Shown here: in pieces, positions 1 through 8,331 of the stretch | How the letters are laid out: the number at the start of each line of letters is the position of its first letter | How positions within the stretch are numbered: the stretch's first letter is position 1 | NCBI RefSeq assembly: GCF_026898155.1 | Contig: NZ_CP114029.1 | Span: 4,444,001-4,508,000, forward strand | DNA from: Jiella pelagia | GTDB taxonomy: Bacteria > Pseudomonadota > Alphaproteobacteria > Rhizobiales > Rhizobiaceae | DNA length: 64,000 bases | Reading direction: 5' to 3' | Notes under the pieces: generated by a model | Seen by the model: only the letters and a program-made list of their open reading frames with translations | Databases searched by the model: none | Told to the model about the DNA's origin: nothing | Program-made: the position numbers and the translations under genes

Positions 1-523
1 CGAGGCGATCAACCAACTCGCCTCGGCCGGGCTCGTCGAACTCATCCCCAACCGTGGCGCCTTCGTGCGCGAGACGGGTCTCGCCGAACTGGTCGAGATG
101 TTCGAGGTGATGGCCGAGATGGAGGGAATGGCCGGCCGGCTCGCCGCCCGCCGGATCGCGGCCCCGGCACGGGCGCGGCTGCAGGCGGCGCATCTGGCCT
201 GCGAGAATGCCGCGGCCCGCGAGGCGCCGGACGACTATTATTACGAGAACGAGCGGTTCCATCAGGCGATCTACGATGCCTGTGGCAATGGCTTCCTGGC
301 CGCCGAGGCGCGCCGGCTGCATCAGCGACTGAAGGCGTTTCGCCGGCTGCAGCTGCGGGTGCCCCACCGCATGCACCAGTCGCTCGTCGAGCATCGCCGG
401 ATCGTCGCGGCGATCGAGGTGGGCGACGGCGCGACGGCCGAAGCTGAGCTGAAGAGCCACATCATGGTCCAGGGCGAGCGCTTCGCCGATCTCGTCGCCA
501 GCCTGACGCCGAAGGTGTCTTGA
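1..523 (+). CDS. GntR-family transcriptional regulator, FCD subgroup (5' truncated by window edge)
   Basis: The frame is open from base 2, so the start lies outside the window. The first visible residues (bases about 20-67) match the end of a GntR winged helix, with a LVELIPNRGAFV segment typical of the wing. The rest is an all-helical FCD ligand-binding domain of about 150 residues. Its expected His positions are visible: the FH in ENERFHQAIYDACGN, the H in SLVEHRRIVAAI and the H of LKSHIM near the C terminus; in this family they usually bind a metal or an organic acid. The ligand cannot be read from the sequence. A gap of 214 bases separates it from sodC, so there is no sign of a shared operon. 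Confidence 0.85.
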   Translation, partial: EAINQLASAGLVELIPNRGAFVRETGLAELVEMFEVMAEMEGMAGRLAARRIAAPARARLQAAHLACENAAAREAPDDYYYENERFHQAIYDACGNGFLAAEARRLHQRLKAFRRLQLRVPHRMHQSLVEHRRIVAAIEVGDGATAEAELKSHIMVQGERFADLVASLTPKVS

Positions 524-737
524 TCGTCTCGAAGTGACGCTGCGGGTATCTGCCGCGAGCGTCGAGGAATTGCGATCGTGACGGTGATGCAGCAACGGGT
601 GCGCGGACGAAACCGTCCGCCGTCACGGCTTTGTGAGTCGGGAGGGGCGGTTGGTTGCAGCCGTCGCGCGACTAGGTTGCCCGGTATGAGGCGGTCCTGG
701 AAGGGCCGCCAACCCCCAAACGACGTGGAGTGTACCA

Positions 738-1269
738 ATGCTCAGACTTGCCGCCGCCGCCCTGGCTTCGACGCTGCTGGCAACGCCCGCAGCCTTCGCC
801 CAGACGACTTCCGACATGAGCAACGCCAAGAACATCGAGCCTCAAGGGCACCGACGGGTCCTCCATGGGCACCGCTTCCTTCGTGCCGACGCCCAACGGC
901 GTCCTCATCGAGGCCGATCTTCAGAACCTGCCGGACGGCACCCACGGTTTCCACATCCACGAGACCGGAACCTGCGAGGGCGACTTCACTTCAGCCGGCG
1001 GGCACTACAACCCGGGTGATCGCGAACACGGCTATATGAGCGAAAACGGACCGCATGCCGGCGACATGCCGAACATCGTCGCCGCGAACGGTTCCGCCAA
1101 GGTTTCCGTCTTCAACTCGAAGGTGACGATGACCGGCGGCGAGGCTCCGCTCGACGACGAGGACGGTTCGGCGCTGATGATCCATTCCGGCGCCGACGAC
1201 TATGCGTCGCAGCCTTCCGGAGACGCCGGGTCGCGGATCGCCTGCGGCGTGATCTACCCGGCGCAGTAA
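738..1269 (+). CDS. sodC: Cu/Zn superoxide dismutase, periplasmic (frameshifted at 838-844)
   Basis: Disproportionates superoxide in the periplasm. The ATG at 738 follows a GGAG, and the first 22 codons form a signal peptide ending in AFAQ. The frame is then lost: residues up to AKNIE are in one frame and the whole catalytic domain (GTASFVPTPNG onward) is in the next. The break is GAGCCTC at 838-844; read as GAGCTC it gives IELKGTDG, as expected for the family, and a 176-residue protein. All metal ligands are in the downstream part: HGFHIHE, GGHYNP, the HAGDMPN segment and the late His in ALMIHSG. The Cys pair (TGTCEGD and RIACGV) is also present. A second GAGGCTC at 1140 is in frame and natural. 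The gene is probably intact in the organism; see the GAGCTC finding. Confidence 0.88.
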
Positions 1270-1367
1270 TAGCCGCGAGCAACTCTCCGGATGTGTGAGT
1301 GATTGCGCTGCCAGGCCGGGTCGAAGGGACCCGGCGCGGCGCTCCGTGAAAACAGCGTGAGGCCTCG

Positions 1368-1985
1368 TCAGGAGGCCTCGGGCAGCCAGTCCATCCGCCG
1401 ATAGCCTGGGAGGGCCTCGACGCGCTTCAGCCACGCGCCGATTGCCGGGAAGGCGGACAGGCCGAACCCACCTTCCTCGGCGACATGGGTGTAGGCGTAG
1501 AGCGCGATGTCGGCGAGGCTTGCGGCATTGCCGGCCAGCCAGTCAATCGCGGCGAGACGTCGTTCCATGACGGCGAGCGCCTTGAGGCCGCCCTGAAGCG
1601 TCTCCTCGAGCCGCTCCTCGGTGGCGAAGGCGGCGAGGCGCGGATAGATCCTGAGCGAGCGGCGCACGGCGACATGCGGCTCGTGGCTATATTGTTCGAA
1701 GAACATCCACGACAGCATCTCGGACCTCTCGAACGCGTCTTCGGGTACGAAAGGCGTCGCCTCGCCGAGATAGAAGACAATCGCGTTCGATTCGGGCAGG
1801 CAGCGCCCGTCTTCCAGTTCGAGCAGCGGCACCTTGCCGTTCGCATTCTTGGCGAGATAGGCGGGCTGCTGCGTGCCGCTGTCCTCGGTCGAGACGCCGA
1901 TATGGCGGAAAGGCCGGCCCGTCAGCGCGCAAAGAAGCCGCGGCTTGTAGCAGTTGCCGGAGTCCGACATGCCGTAGATCGTCAT
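1368..1985 (-). CDS. glutathione S-transferase family protein
   Basis: A 205-residue protein with the two-domain GST layout. The N-terminal thioredoxin fold begins MTIYGMSDSGNCYKPRLL, with the Ser-containing loop that usually activates glutathione. A PESNAIVFYL segment (about residue 65-75) is the motif that binds the gamma-glutamyl part of glutathione. The C-terminal half is helical and carries a WLAGNAASLADIALYAY N-capping-box region. The start was taken at the ATG pair 1985/1988, which has GGGAG 9-12 bases upstream; the frame stays open further upstream without homology. The substrate is unknown. The PilZ gene upstream on the same strand is 85 bases away. Confidence 0.88.
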   Translation of the reverse strand: MTIYGMSDSGNCYKPRLLCALTGRPFRHIGVSTEDSGTQQPAYLAKNANGKVPLLELEDGRCLPESNAIVFYLGEATPFVPEDAFERSEMLSWMFFEQYSHEPHVAVRRSLRIYPRLAAFATEERLEETLQGGLKALAVMERRLAAIDWLAGNAASLADIALYAYTHVAEEGGFGLSAFPAIGAWLKRVEALPGYRRMDWLPEAS

Positions 1986-2070
1986 CATCGCGCCAACTCC
2001 CGTGGAAAACCCTCTGGAGCTTGGCATCGTCGGGCATCGGCATGCCAATTCATTTTCGTGAAGACACCGA

Positions 2071-2676
2071 TCAGCCGAGCAGGGAATGCAGTGTCTGTTC
2101 GGTCTGCACCGAGGCGAACTCGATGGCGAATCCCTCTTCGAGATGGCGCACGACCGTTCCCTGCATCATCCCCAGCGTGATTCGGGAATTGAGGGCAGGC
2201 CGCACCGAGCACTGGACCGCCGCACCCGACAGCGACAGGTCGATGATCTTGACCTGATACTTGCGGCCGTCTTCGAGCGTGACCTCGACGCGCGGATCCT
2301 TCGGCATGAGGCGCTGGTGTCGCCGATCTTCCGGCAGGTCGAGTTCGGCGCGATTCGCGAACCAGGTCAGCTGGGCGGCAAGCTTTTCGCGCTTTCGCTC
2401 GGAATTGACGAGATCGACCGCGAAGCCGCCGGGATAGAGACGCGCGACGGCACCTTCGAGACGTCCGATGTGATCGACATAGAAGATGATGCGCTCGCCC
2501 TGGCGCGGCTCGACCGGCGTCGCGACCGCGACACCGCCGGGAGACATGTTCTCCACCCGGCACGGGAACTCCTCGAAGTTCTCGCGCATGAAGCGGCCGA
2601 GAAGATCGAGATTGACGCGGCTGAACCGGCGTCTTTCGGACGGCTCGGACCGCGAAGGCTGGGGCATCATGTTCAT
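2071..2676 (-). CDS. PilZ-domain protein with two PilZ-like repeats
   Basis: Cytoplasmic protein of 201 residues that probably binds cyclic di-GMP. The first PilZ domain shows the RRRFSR arginine motif at about residue 15-20 and NMSPGG at about 43, the two elements that hold c-di-GMP. A second, more degenerate PilZ-like unit starts near residue 115 and keeps a DLSLSG motif at about 127 and a late GFAIEF strand. Proteins of this layout in Rhizobiales and Caulobacter affect motility or envelope functions; the target cannot be read here. A diguanylate cyclase is encoded at 55081-56235, but nothing in the sequence links the two. Confidence 0.88.
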   Translation of the reverse strand: MNMMPQPSRSEPSERRRFSRVNLDLLGRFMRENFEEFPCRVENMSPGGVAVATPVEPRQGERIIFYVDHIGRLEGAVARLYPGGFAVDLVNSERKREKLAAQLTWFANRAELDLPEDRRHQRLMPKDPRVEVTLEDGRKYQVKIIDLSLSGAAVQCSVRPALNSRITLGMMQGTVVRHLEEGFAIEFASVQTEQTLHSLLG

Positions 2677-2841
2677 CGCGGCCGCTCTTCCCGTTCCGAA
2701 CCGGTTCGTGTCACATGCTCCGGATATTATGTTGGGAGGGTTAAGGAAGCGTGGATTTCCGCAGCTTCGCTCGGCGCCTGCGGAGTCACCGTCTCCAAAT
2801 TAGCGAAAAACCGAGCCGTTAACGAAATCTCAGAGATTGCG

Positions 2842-2869
2842 TTGCCGACGACCCATTCCGTTGCTACCT
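2842..2869 (+). promoter_or_regulatory. candidate sigma-70 promoter for a small RNA
   Basis: TTGCCG at 2842-2847 and CTACCT at 2864-2869 with a 16-base spacer resemble the alphaproteobacterial CTTGAC-N17-CTATAT promoter. No coding sequence follows on this strand before the terminator at 2946-2974, so the promoter is assigned to the candidate small RNA. Inference only. Confidence 0.35.
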
Positions 2870-2875
2870 CAACCC

Positions 2876-2974
2876 CGAGGACATATCCGGTCTTCGTAGC
2901 GCAGCCGGTGATTTCTCCCCGACGGGAGCATGGAACCCACTTCAGCCGCCAGGTCGCAGACCTGGCGGTTTTTT
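2876..2974 (+). ncRNA. candidate small RNA of about 100 nt, family not recognised
   Basis: The stretch between the divergent PilZ (minus) and rhomboid (plus) genes contains a promoter-like pair (2842-2869) followed about 100 bases later by a very strong intrinsic terminator (2946-2974). No open frame is present between them. The segment can form a small hairpin CTCCC-CGAC-GGGAG at 2915-2928 and a CCGG/CCGG pairing around 2888-2907, then the terminator stem. Compact Hfq-dependent small RNAs of Rhizobiales are organised in this way, but I cannot place it in a named family. It could also be the leader end of an unseen transcript. Confidence 0.45.
2946..2974 (+). terminator. strong rho-independent terminator
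   Basis: Perfect 10-bp stem CCGCCAGGTC / GACCTGGCGG with a 3-base loop (GCA), followed by six T. No plus-strand gene ends just upstream, which is the main reason for proposing a small RNA at 2876-2974. Confidence 0.85.
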
Positions 2975-3242
2975 CTTGGCTTCCTTAACGGAGCTTCGAC
3001 AATCTGCCTCTGGAAGCTGCTGAAGACCGGGCCGCTCCATCGTCATCTCGCTGCAATGACGACTGCAGAGACCTGCCCGGGCCCTTTCGCTTCATGCCCG
3101 TGGACGAAGCCGTTACCGTTCCATCGTCGTCCCGGATATGCCAATGCGAGATGCCCGCGGATCTGCCGCAGCCGGGGAGGTATGCATCGTCCGGCCCGAA
3201 GCGTCCCTTATCCGCTCATCGCATCATGGCGAAGGAGAATCC

Positions 3243-3986
3243 GTGTCCGAGCAGAGAGTTCCGAATGAACGGTATCCGGACGGGCCGGATCGTCGGCCGC
3301 CACCCGCCTTCAACATTCCAGGGGTCGTCTTCGTTCTGATCGCGGCGATGGGCCTCATCCATGCCTATCGCACCATGGTTCTGGGCGAGGTCACCGACGC
3401 GCGCCTCGTCCTCGACTTCGCCTTCATCCCCGGCTGCTACGGCGGCGGCGGCGATCTCTGCCTGATCCGTCCGCTTGCCGCGGATGTCTGGTCGCCGCTG
3501 ACCTATGCATTCCTGCATGGCAGTTGGACGCATTATGGCATCAACACCGTCTGGCTCATCGCTTTCGGCACGCCGGTGGCGCGGCGCCTTGGCGCCGGGC
3601 GGTTCCTTGCCTTCGCAGCCGCCGGTTCGGTCGCGGGGGCGGCTGTCTTCTACCTCGTCAACAGCGGGCTCGTCGTGCCGGTGATCGGAGCGTCCGGAAC
3701 GGTCTCGGCGCTGATGGGCGGCGCCTGCCGCTTCGCCTTCGTCAAGACGGGCGCTTCGCGCGGCCTCACCGCCAATCCGCGACAGCCGATGATTTCCATT
3801 GGGGAGGCTCTTTCGGACCGGACGGTCCTGGTCTTCGTCATCGCCTTCTTCGCCACCAACTTTCTCGTCGGTTCCGGTGTCGGTGATGCCCTGACCGGGG
3901 GCGGCGAGGTTGCCTGGGAGGCGCATCTCGGCGGCTTCGTCTTCGGCTTTTTCTGCCTTCCGCTGTTCGATCGCATGAGGGCTTAA
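3243..3986 (+). CDS. rhomboid-family intramembrane serine protease
   Basis: A polytopic membrane protease of 247 residues. The catalytic Ser lies in GASGTVSALMG (about residue 151) and the catalytic His in EAHLGGFVFG (about 228). The HGSWTHYGINTVWL segment (about 92-104) supplies the conserved His/Asn of the oxyanion region. About six hydrophobic segments can be seen. The GTG at 3243 was chosen as start because AAGGAG lies 5-6 bases before it; the frame is open further upstream but without family similarity. The loop after the first membrane span carries a GCYGGGGDLC segment with two Cys, seen in the rhizobial branch of the family. The substrate is unknown. Confidence 0.9.
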   Translation: MSEQRVPNERYPDGPDRRPPPAFNIPGVVFVLIAAMGLIHAYRTMVLGEVTDARLVLDFAFIPGCYGGGGDLCLIRPLAADVWSPLTYAFLHGSWTHYGINTVWLIAFGTPVARRLGAGRFLAFAAAGSVAGAAVFYLVNSGLVVPVIGASGTVSALMGGACRFAFVKTGASRGLTANPRQPMISIGEALSDRTVLVFVIAFFATNFLVGSGVGDALTGGGEVAWEAHLGGFVFGFFCLPLFDRMRA

Positions 3987-4205
3987 CGACCGCATCCTGC
4001 ATTGATCGACGGTCCGCCGTTCGTGCTTCGAATGCGCCGTCCGGCTGGTACGATCGTGGCCCTGACGCGATGCCCGAACCTGCCCCTTAGCACCATTGGT
4101 GACGGAGCGCAGGTTCTGATGTGGTCCTTCTTGACGGCGGGGGCCCTTGCGGTCCTATCGAGGTTATCGCACCTTCGTTCTCCGGGAGCAGAATGGGAGG
4201 CAATG

Positions 4206-4637
4206 ATGACCGTTGATAGGATACTGAAGGGAAAAGGCAGCGAGGTGTTCACCTTGCGGCCGGAGGTGACGCTGGCGGAGGTGGTGGAGGTGCTGGCCGA
4301 GCGCCGAATCGGCGCGATCGTGCTTCTCGATCAGGTCGGCCATGTCGCCGGCATCGTCTCCGAACGCGACGTTGTCAGGGTGCTTGCGAAGTTCGGCGCC
4401 AGTGTCCTGGAAAAGCCGATCGGCGAGGCGATGACCGTCAAGGTGCAGACCTGTACCGGCGAGACCCCCATCGACGAGGTGCTGGCAATCATGACCAAGG
4501 GCCGCTTCCGGCATCTTCCGGTGGTCGAGGGCGGGCGGCTGGCCGGCATCGTGTCGATCGGCGACGTCGTCAAGGCGAAGATCCAGGAAGCCGAGCGCGA
4601 AGCGGCGCAAATGCGCGAATACATCGCCGCAGGTTAG
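4206..4637 (+). CDS. CBS-domain pair protein
   Basis: A stand-alone Bateman module of 143 residues: two CBS domains (about 1-70 and 75-135), each ending in the usual GIVSERD / GIVSIGD motif. Such modules bind adenine nucleotides and act as energy sensors, but the partner is not visible. There are two start codons, 4203 and 4206; GGGAGG ends at 4200, so the second ATG has the better spacing. It converges with the patatin gene, the stop codons lying about 70 bases apart. Confidence 0.88.
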   Translation: MTVDRILKGKGSEVFTLRPEVTLAEVVEVLAERRIGAIVLLDQVGHVAGIVSERDVVRVLAKFGASVLEKPIGEAMTVKVQTCTGETPIDEVLAIMTKGRFRHLPVVEGGRLAGIVSIGDVVKAKIQEAEREAAQMREYIAAG

Positions 4638-4709
4638 GTTCACTCGAAGCGCCGTCCTGCGGGCGCCCGGCGCGTCACCGTCAGCCAGAGCCTGTCCGGC
4701 GAGCGCCCC

Positions 4710-5705
4710 TCAGAGCCGGAGCGGCTCGGGGTGGTAGCTTTCGGCGAGACGCTGGATCTCCGACATGCGGCTCTTGGTGGCGCCGTAGCCGATCTCGATC
4801 GCCTCGGCCGCCCGGAAGAACTCCCACAGGCCGATGTCGCGCACCCGCGGTTGCAGCGACAGGTCCGGCGGGTCGCCGGCGAGGCGGGCCCGGGATATGC
4901 GGTCCTGGATGATGTTGAAGGCATCGACCATGGTGCGGGTGAGACCGAGCTTCTTGCGCCGCTGCGCCGAAGTATCGCGCTCGTCGTCGCGTGGCGAGAC
5001 CGCACGAAATGCCTCGTCCTCGGGAAGGTCGGACTCGTGGGCCCGCATCCGCAAGACGGCCGCCCGACCAAACAGATCGTAATGCAGATTGACCGCCATG
5101 ACGTTCTGCTCTTCGAAGACGCGGCAGACATTGGCGGGAACTGGATTGACCAGCGCACCGTCCATCAGGCGGCGTCCCCCGCACATCACCGGCTCGAAGA
5201 CGCCGGGAAGGGCGTAGGAGGCACGCATCGCGAGAACCAGCGATCCGGAATCGAGCCAGACCTCGTGGCCGGTCTGCGCGTCCGTCGCCACGCAGATCAG
5301 CGGCCGGTCGAGATCCTCGATCCTGGTGTCGTGAAGCGCTTCCGCCAGCCGCCGCGACAGCCTGAGGCCGCCGATCAGGCCGGACCCACCGATCCTGAAG
5401 TCGAGATAGCGGATCAGGCCGCGCCGCGTCAGCGAGCGGGCGAAGTCTTCCAAATCGGGGAGCTTGCCGGCGAGATAACAGCCGCCGACCAGGGCGCCGA
5501 TGGAGGTACCGGCGATCATCGAGATCGGCACCTGGTATTCGTCGAGCGCCTTGAGGACACCGATATGCGCCCAGCCACGCGCCGCACCCCCACCCAGAGC
5601 CAGCGCGATGCCGCCCGGCTGCTTTGGCTGGACTGCGGCCGGTCGCGGAGAAATCTGCGATTGGTCGACCGCGACGTCGCGCCAACCGAACACGCGCTCT
5701 AGCAT
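4710..5705 (-). CDS. patatin-like phospholipase (RssA/NTE-type)
   Basis: A predicted serine acyl hydrolase of 331 residues. The patatin catalytic dyad is complete: oxyanion loop GGGAARG at residues 38-44, nucleophile Ser in GTSIG at 66-70, and catalytic Asp in DGALVNPVP at about 182. There is no signal peptide, so it probably acts in the cytoplasm or at the inner face of the membrane. The C-terminal 100 residues are helical and charged. hisI lies 103 bases upstream on the same strand, so co-transcription is possible. The lipid substrate cannot be predicted. Confidence 0.92.
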   Translation of the reverse strand: MLERVFGWRDVAVDQSQISPRPAAVQPKQPGGIALALGGGAARGWAHIGVLKALDEYQVPISMIAGTSIGALVGGCYLAGKLPDLEDFARSLTRRGLIRYLDFRIGGSGLIGGLRLSRRLAEALHDTRIEDLDRPLICVATDAQTGHEVWLDSGSLVLAMRASYALPGVFEPVMCGGRRLMDGALVNPVPANVCRVFEEQNVMAVNLHYDLFGRAAVLRMRAHESDLPEDEAFRAVSPRDDERDTSAQRRKKLGLTRTMVDAFNIIQDRISRARLAGDPPDLSLQPRVRDIGLWEFFRAAEAIEIGYGATKSRMSEIQRLAESYHPEPLRL

Positions 5706-5808
5706 GACGGCTCTCCGCTTTCGGTCCTCAAGATAAACGAGCCTATGCCGAACTCTTGACCATCGTGTTAAGGGTCGACGGCCAATGGAGCGCGGCCGGA
5801 GCGGCTCG

Positions 5809-6237
5809 TCATCTCTTTGGCGAGTGGGATGCGACGACTGTTGTCAATGCGCCGCCGCCGGGTTGCACGATCCTGTAGAAGCAGGTCGTCCTGCCCGTGT
5901 GACAGGTGTCCTCGCGGCGCTCGCAGTCGACTTTCAGCCATACCGCGTCCTGATCACAATCGATCCGCATTTCGCAGACATGCTGCAACGCGCCGGACGT
6001 CTCGCCCTTCTTCCACAGGGCCCCGCGCGAGCGGGACCAGTAGTGGGCGTAGCCCGTCCCGATCGTCCGTTCGAGCGCCTCGGCGTTCATGTGAGCGACC
6101 ATCAGCAGCTCGCCCGTCTTCTCGTCCGTCGTGACCGCCGTGATCAGGCCGTTCGCGTCGAAACGAGGTCGCAGGACCGGCCCTTCCTCCTGTTCCCCAT
6201 GGTCAGTGGAAGGCGGAGAGAAATCGCGTGGAGCCAT
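5809..6237 (-). CDS. hisI: phosphoribosyl-AMP cyclohydrolase
   Basis: Opens the adenine ring of phosphoribosyl-AMP in histidine synthesis, as a stand-alone HisI without the HisE half. The 142-residue protein carries the core [32 protein letters not shown] and the metal-binding [12 protein letters not shown] and [11 protein letters not shown] motifs. The start MAPRDFSPP at 6237 was chosen because the upstream open frame overlaps folE and has no homology; the ribosome binding site is weak. The gene begins 13 bases after the folE stop, so the two are likely co-transcribed, a common rhizobial arrangement. Confidence 0.93.
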   Translation of the reverse strand: MAPRDFSPPSTDHGEQEEGPVLRPRFDANGLITAVTTDEKTGELLMVAHMNAEALERTIGTGYAHYWSRSRGALWKKGETSGALQHVCEMRIDCDQDAVWLKVDCERREDTCHTGRTTCFYRIVQPGGGALTTVVASHSPKR

Positions 6238-6250
6238 TTTTGCGTCAGGT

Positions 6251-6875
6251 TCAGTTCGTGCAGCCGGCGAGCCGAAGGATTGCGTCCTTCTGGGCCGGAT
6301 CGTCGACGAAGACGCCACGATAGGTGGCGGTGAAGGTCGACGAGCCGTGACTGCGGATGCCGCGCATCGACATGCACAGATGCTCGGCCTCGAGGATGAC
6401 CGCAACGCCCTGCGGGTGAAGCGAGTCCATCAAGGCATCGGCGACCTGGGCGGTCATCGCTTCCTGGGTCTGCAGCCTGCGGCCGAACATGTCGACGAGG
6501 CGGGCGATCTTCGACAGGCCGAGAACGCGGCCGGCGGGAAGATAGGCCACATGCGCCCGGCCGATCACCGGCACCATGTGATGCTCGCAGTGGGAATGGA
6601 ACTTGATGTCCTTGACGAGAACGATGTCGTTGTAGCCCGCCACTTCCTCGAAGGTGCGGCCGAGGACCTCGGCGGGCTCGTGGCCGTAGCCACCGAAGAG
6701 GCTCCTCATATGCCTTGACGACCCGCTTCGGCGTCTCTTTCAAGCCTTCGCGTTCGGGGTTCTCGCCGATCCAGCGAAGCAGCGTCTGGACGGCTGCCTC
6801 GGCTTCGGCGCGGCTCGGACGGTCGACGACGGTATCCTCCGGCTTTTCGGGAAATTTTTTGACGACTGCTTCCAT
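6251..6875 (-). CDS. folE: GTP cyclohydrolase I (frameshifted at 6697-6703)
   Basis: First enzyme of tetrahydrofolate synthesis. Codons from 6875 give [14 protein letters not shown]... to RVVKAYEE in one frame; the rest, FGGYGHEP... to RLAGCTN, is one frame over. The break is the heptamer GAGCCTC on the coding strand (6697-6703); read as GAGCTC it gives AYEELFGGYG and a normal 207-residue enzyme. The zinc and catalytic segments are all present: [17 protein letters not shown]-type [24 protein letters not shown] and the [11 protein letters not shown] Cys/His. Folate synthesis is essential in most bacteria, so a true null is unlikely. Confidence 0.92.
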
Positions 6876-7148
6876 GTTCCTACGCTCCGAAAATGTCGGA
6901 ATCCGAGCTGCCACCCAAAGGGAATGGAGATCTGGTGCGCCGGAGCGCCCGTCACTGGCGGTTGTGTCTGGCTTCTTCAAGTCTTCTCCGTTGATTCTCG
7001 GACAAAGGCCGTCGGAAGCGACCGAACGAATGCCTATACGGCCACCATCGAAGGCGGTCTATCGAAGCGGCAATCGGAACCCTATATAATTGGCGAAACC
7101 AGCCTTTGACAGGGCGCCCAGGAAAAACCTCGGCGAGGGAAACTAACC

Positions 7149-7637
7149 GTGATCGACGACGTCTATAATGCGAGAATCCTTGAGCTGGCCGGCAACATCC
7201 CCCGTATCGGCCGCCTGCCCGAACCCGATGGAAGCGCGACGGCCCATTCGAAGCTCTGCGGTTCGACCGTGACCATCGACCTGAAAGTCGAGGACGGCAA
7301 GGTGGCCGACTTCGCCCATGAGGTGAAGGCCTGCGCTCTTGGCCAGGCCTCCTCCTCGGTGATGGCCCGCAACGTCGTCGGGTCGACGCCCGAGGAGTTG
7401 CGCCAGGTGCGCGAGGCAATGCGCGCGATGCTGAAGGAAAACGCCGTGCCCCCGGCCGGCCGCTTCGAGGACCTGAAATATCTCGAGCCTGTCCGCGACT
7501 ATAAGGCGCGCCATGCCTCGACCATGCTGACCTTCGACGCGGTCGTCGAGGCGCTGGACAAGATCGAGGCACAGAAGCGCGGCGAGGCGGCCTGGAGGGT
7601 TGCCGCGGCGCAGGAAGCCACGGCGAGGCCTATGTGA
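7149..7637 (+). CDS. Fe-S cluster assembly scaffold protein, IscU/NifU-N type
   Basis: 162 residues, rhizobial version of the IscU/SufU fold. The first cluster-ligand Cys is in SKLCGST (about residue 37) and the second in KACALGQASS (about 61). The position of the third ligand reads ARHASTML, with no Cys, as far as I know a feature of this rhizobial subfamily. The start is GTG 7149, with GAGGGAA 7-13 bases upstream. A TATAAT at 7085-7090 is a possible minus-10 box. The C-terminal tail after about residue 145 is Ala-rich and overlaps the next frame. It lies next to folE/hisI and yidD/thrS as in other Rhizobiales, except that the MNT-HEPN pair sits between it and yidD. Confidence 0.88.
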   Translation: MIDDVYNARILELAGNIPRIGRLPEPDGSATAHSKLCGSTVTIDLKVEDGKVADFAHEVKACALGQASSSVMARNVVGSTPEELRQVREAMRAMLKENAVPPAGRFEDLKYLEPVRDYKARHASTMLTFDAVVEALDKIEAQKRGEAAWRVAAAQEATARPM

Positions 7638-7654
7638 ACCGGGATGCGAAGAAG

Positions 7655-7963
7655 ATGAAGCCGTCGGAGGCCCTGGCAAAGCACCGCGAGACGATCCGCG
7701 AGATCCTCTCGCGCTATCCGGTCAGCAACCCGCGCATCTTCGGCTCGGTTGCTCGCGGCGAGGATACGGAAGAGAGTGACCTCGACATCATGGTGACTAT
7801 CGAGCGCGGGCCGCATGGTGCCACCAGTCTGACGCTGATGGACCTCGCCCGCCTCGAGATAGCTCTCCGCGAAGCCGCCGGTATCTCTGTCCACGTCAGC
7901 CTTCAAGATGGCTTTTCATCCTCTTTTCTGAAACGAGCCGAAGATCGCGCAGTCGTGCTGTGA
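7655..7963 (+). CDS. MNT-type nucleotidyltransferase, antitoxin-like partner of HEPN protein
   Basis: A small (102-residue) minimal nucleotidyltransferase. The GSVARGEDTEESDLD segment is the GS-x10-DxD metal/nucleotide site of the MntA group. In characterised pairs MntA inactivates its HepT partner by adding AMP to a Tyr beside the RNase motif. The ATG at 7655 (MKPSEAL) fits the family start; an in-frame GTG at 7634 overlaps the preceding stop and is an alternative. Its stop overlaps the HEPN start by four bases (GTGA), so the two are translationally coupled. It interrupts the usual scaffold-yidD neighbourhood, which suggests acquisition. Confidence 0.85.
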   Translation: MKPSEALAKHRETIREILSRYPVSNPRIFGSVARGEDTEESDLDIMVTIERGPHGATSLTLMDLARLEIALREAAGISVHVSLQDGFSSSFLKRAEDRAVVL

Positions 7964-8331
7964 GCCGGATTGCGGGGCGCTTGATCGACGATCTGATCGC
8001 GCTTCGCCGCTGGTGCCGCGAGGCAGAAGCCCTCGTGGAGGGGAACCCGGATGCGCTGTTTTCGGAGAATCGCGTCTACGAACTCGCTCTTTCCAAGGCG
8101 ATGGAACAGATCGGCGAGGTCAGTCGGAGAATTATCACCAAGCACCCGGACTTCGCGCGCGGACGCGTCGATCTCGAGCTCGAGGCCGCCTATGGCATGA
8201 GAAATCGCCTAGCTTATGGGTATGACGACGTGATCGTGGAAATCGTCGTGAATGCGGCCAGGCATGACGTGCCGAAGCTTCGCGCCGCCGTAGAGAAGAT
8301 CCTCATCGATGCCGGCGAAGATTTCTCGTAA
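7960..8331 (+). CDS. HEPN-domain protein, HepT/DUF86 family, with altered catalytic motif
   Basis: 123-residue all-helical HEPN protein, toxin-like partner of the preceding nucleotidyltransferase. The family RNase motif is R-x4-H with a Tyr two residues on (typically RNRLxHGY). Here codons around 8200-8226 read RNRLAYGY: the Arg and the modifiable Tyr are kept but the catalytic His is Tyr. RNase activity is therefore doubtful. The start is GTG 7960, overlapping the MNT stop. The 3' end overlaps the yidD start by 23 bases. The gene contains one of the four intact GAGCTC sites (8176-8181). Confidence 0.85.
   Translation: MSRIAGRLIDDLIALRRWCREAEALVEGNPDALFSENRVYELALSKAMEQIGEVSRRIITKHPDFARGRVDLELEAAYGMRNRLAYGYDDVIVEIVVNAARHDVPKLRAAVEKILIDAGEDFS

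Noticed and set aside
2876-2974. 6S RNA or SRP RNA identity for the candidate small RNA
   Set aside because: Too short for 6S RNA with its central bubble, and the conserved SRP tetraloop and symmetric loop are missing.
6251-6875. True pseudogenes (folE, ftsA, ligA, purL)
   Set aside because: These genes are essential or nearly so, each has only a one-base change at one recurring motif, and the rest of the coding sequence shows no decay.
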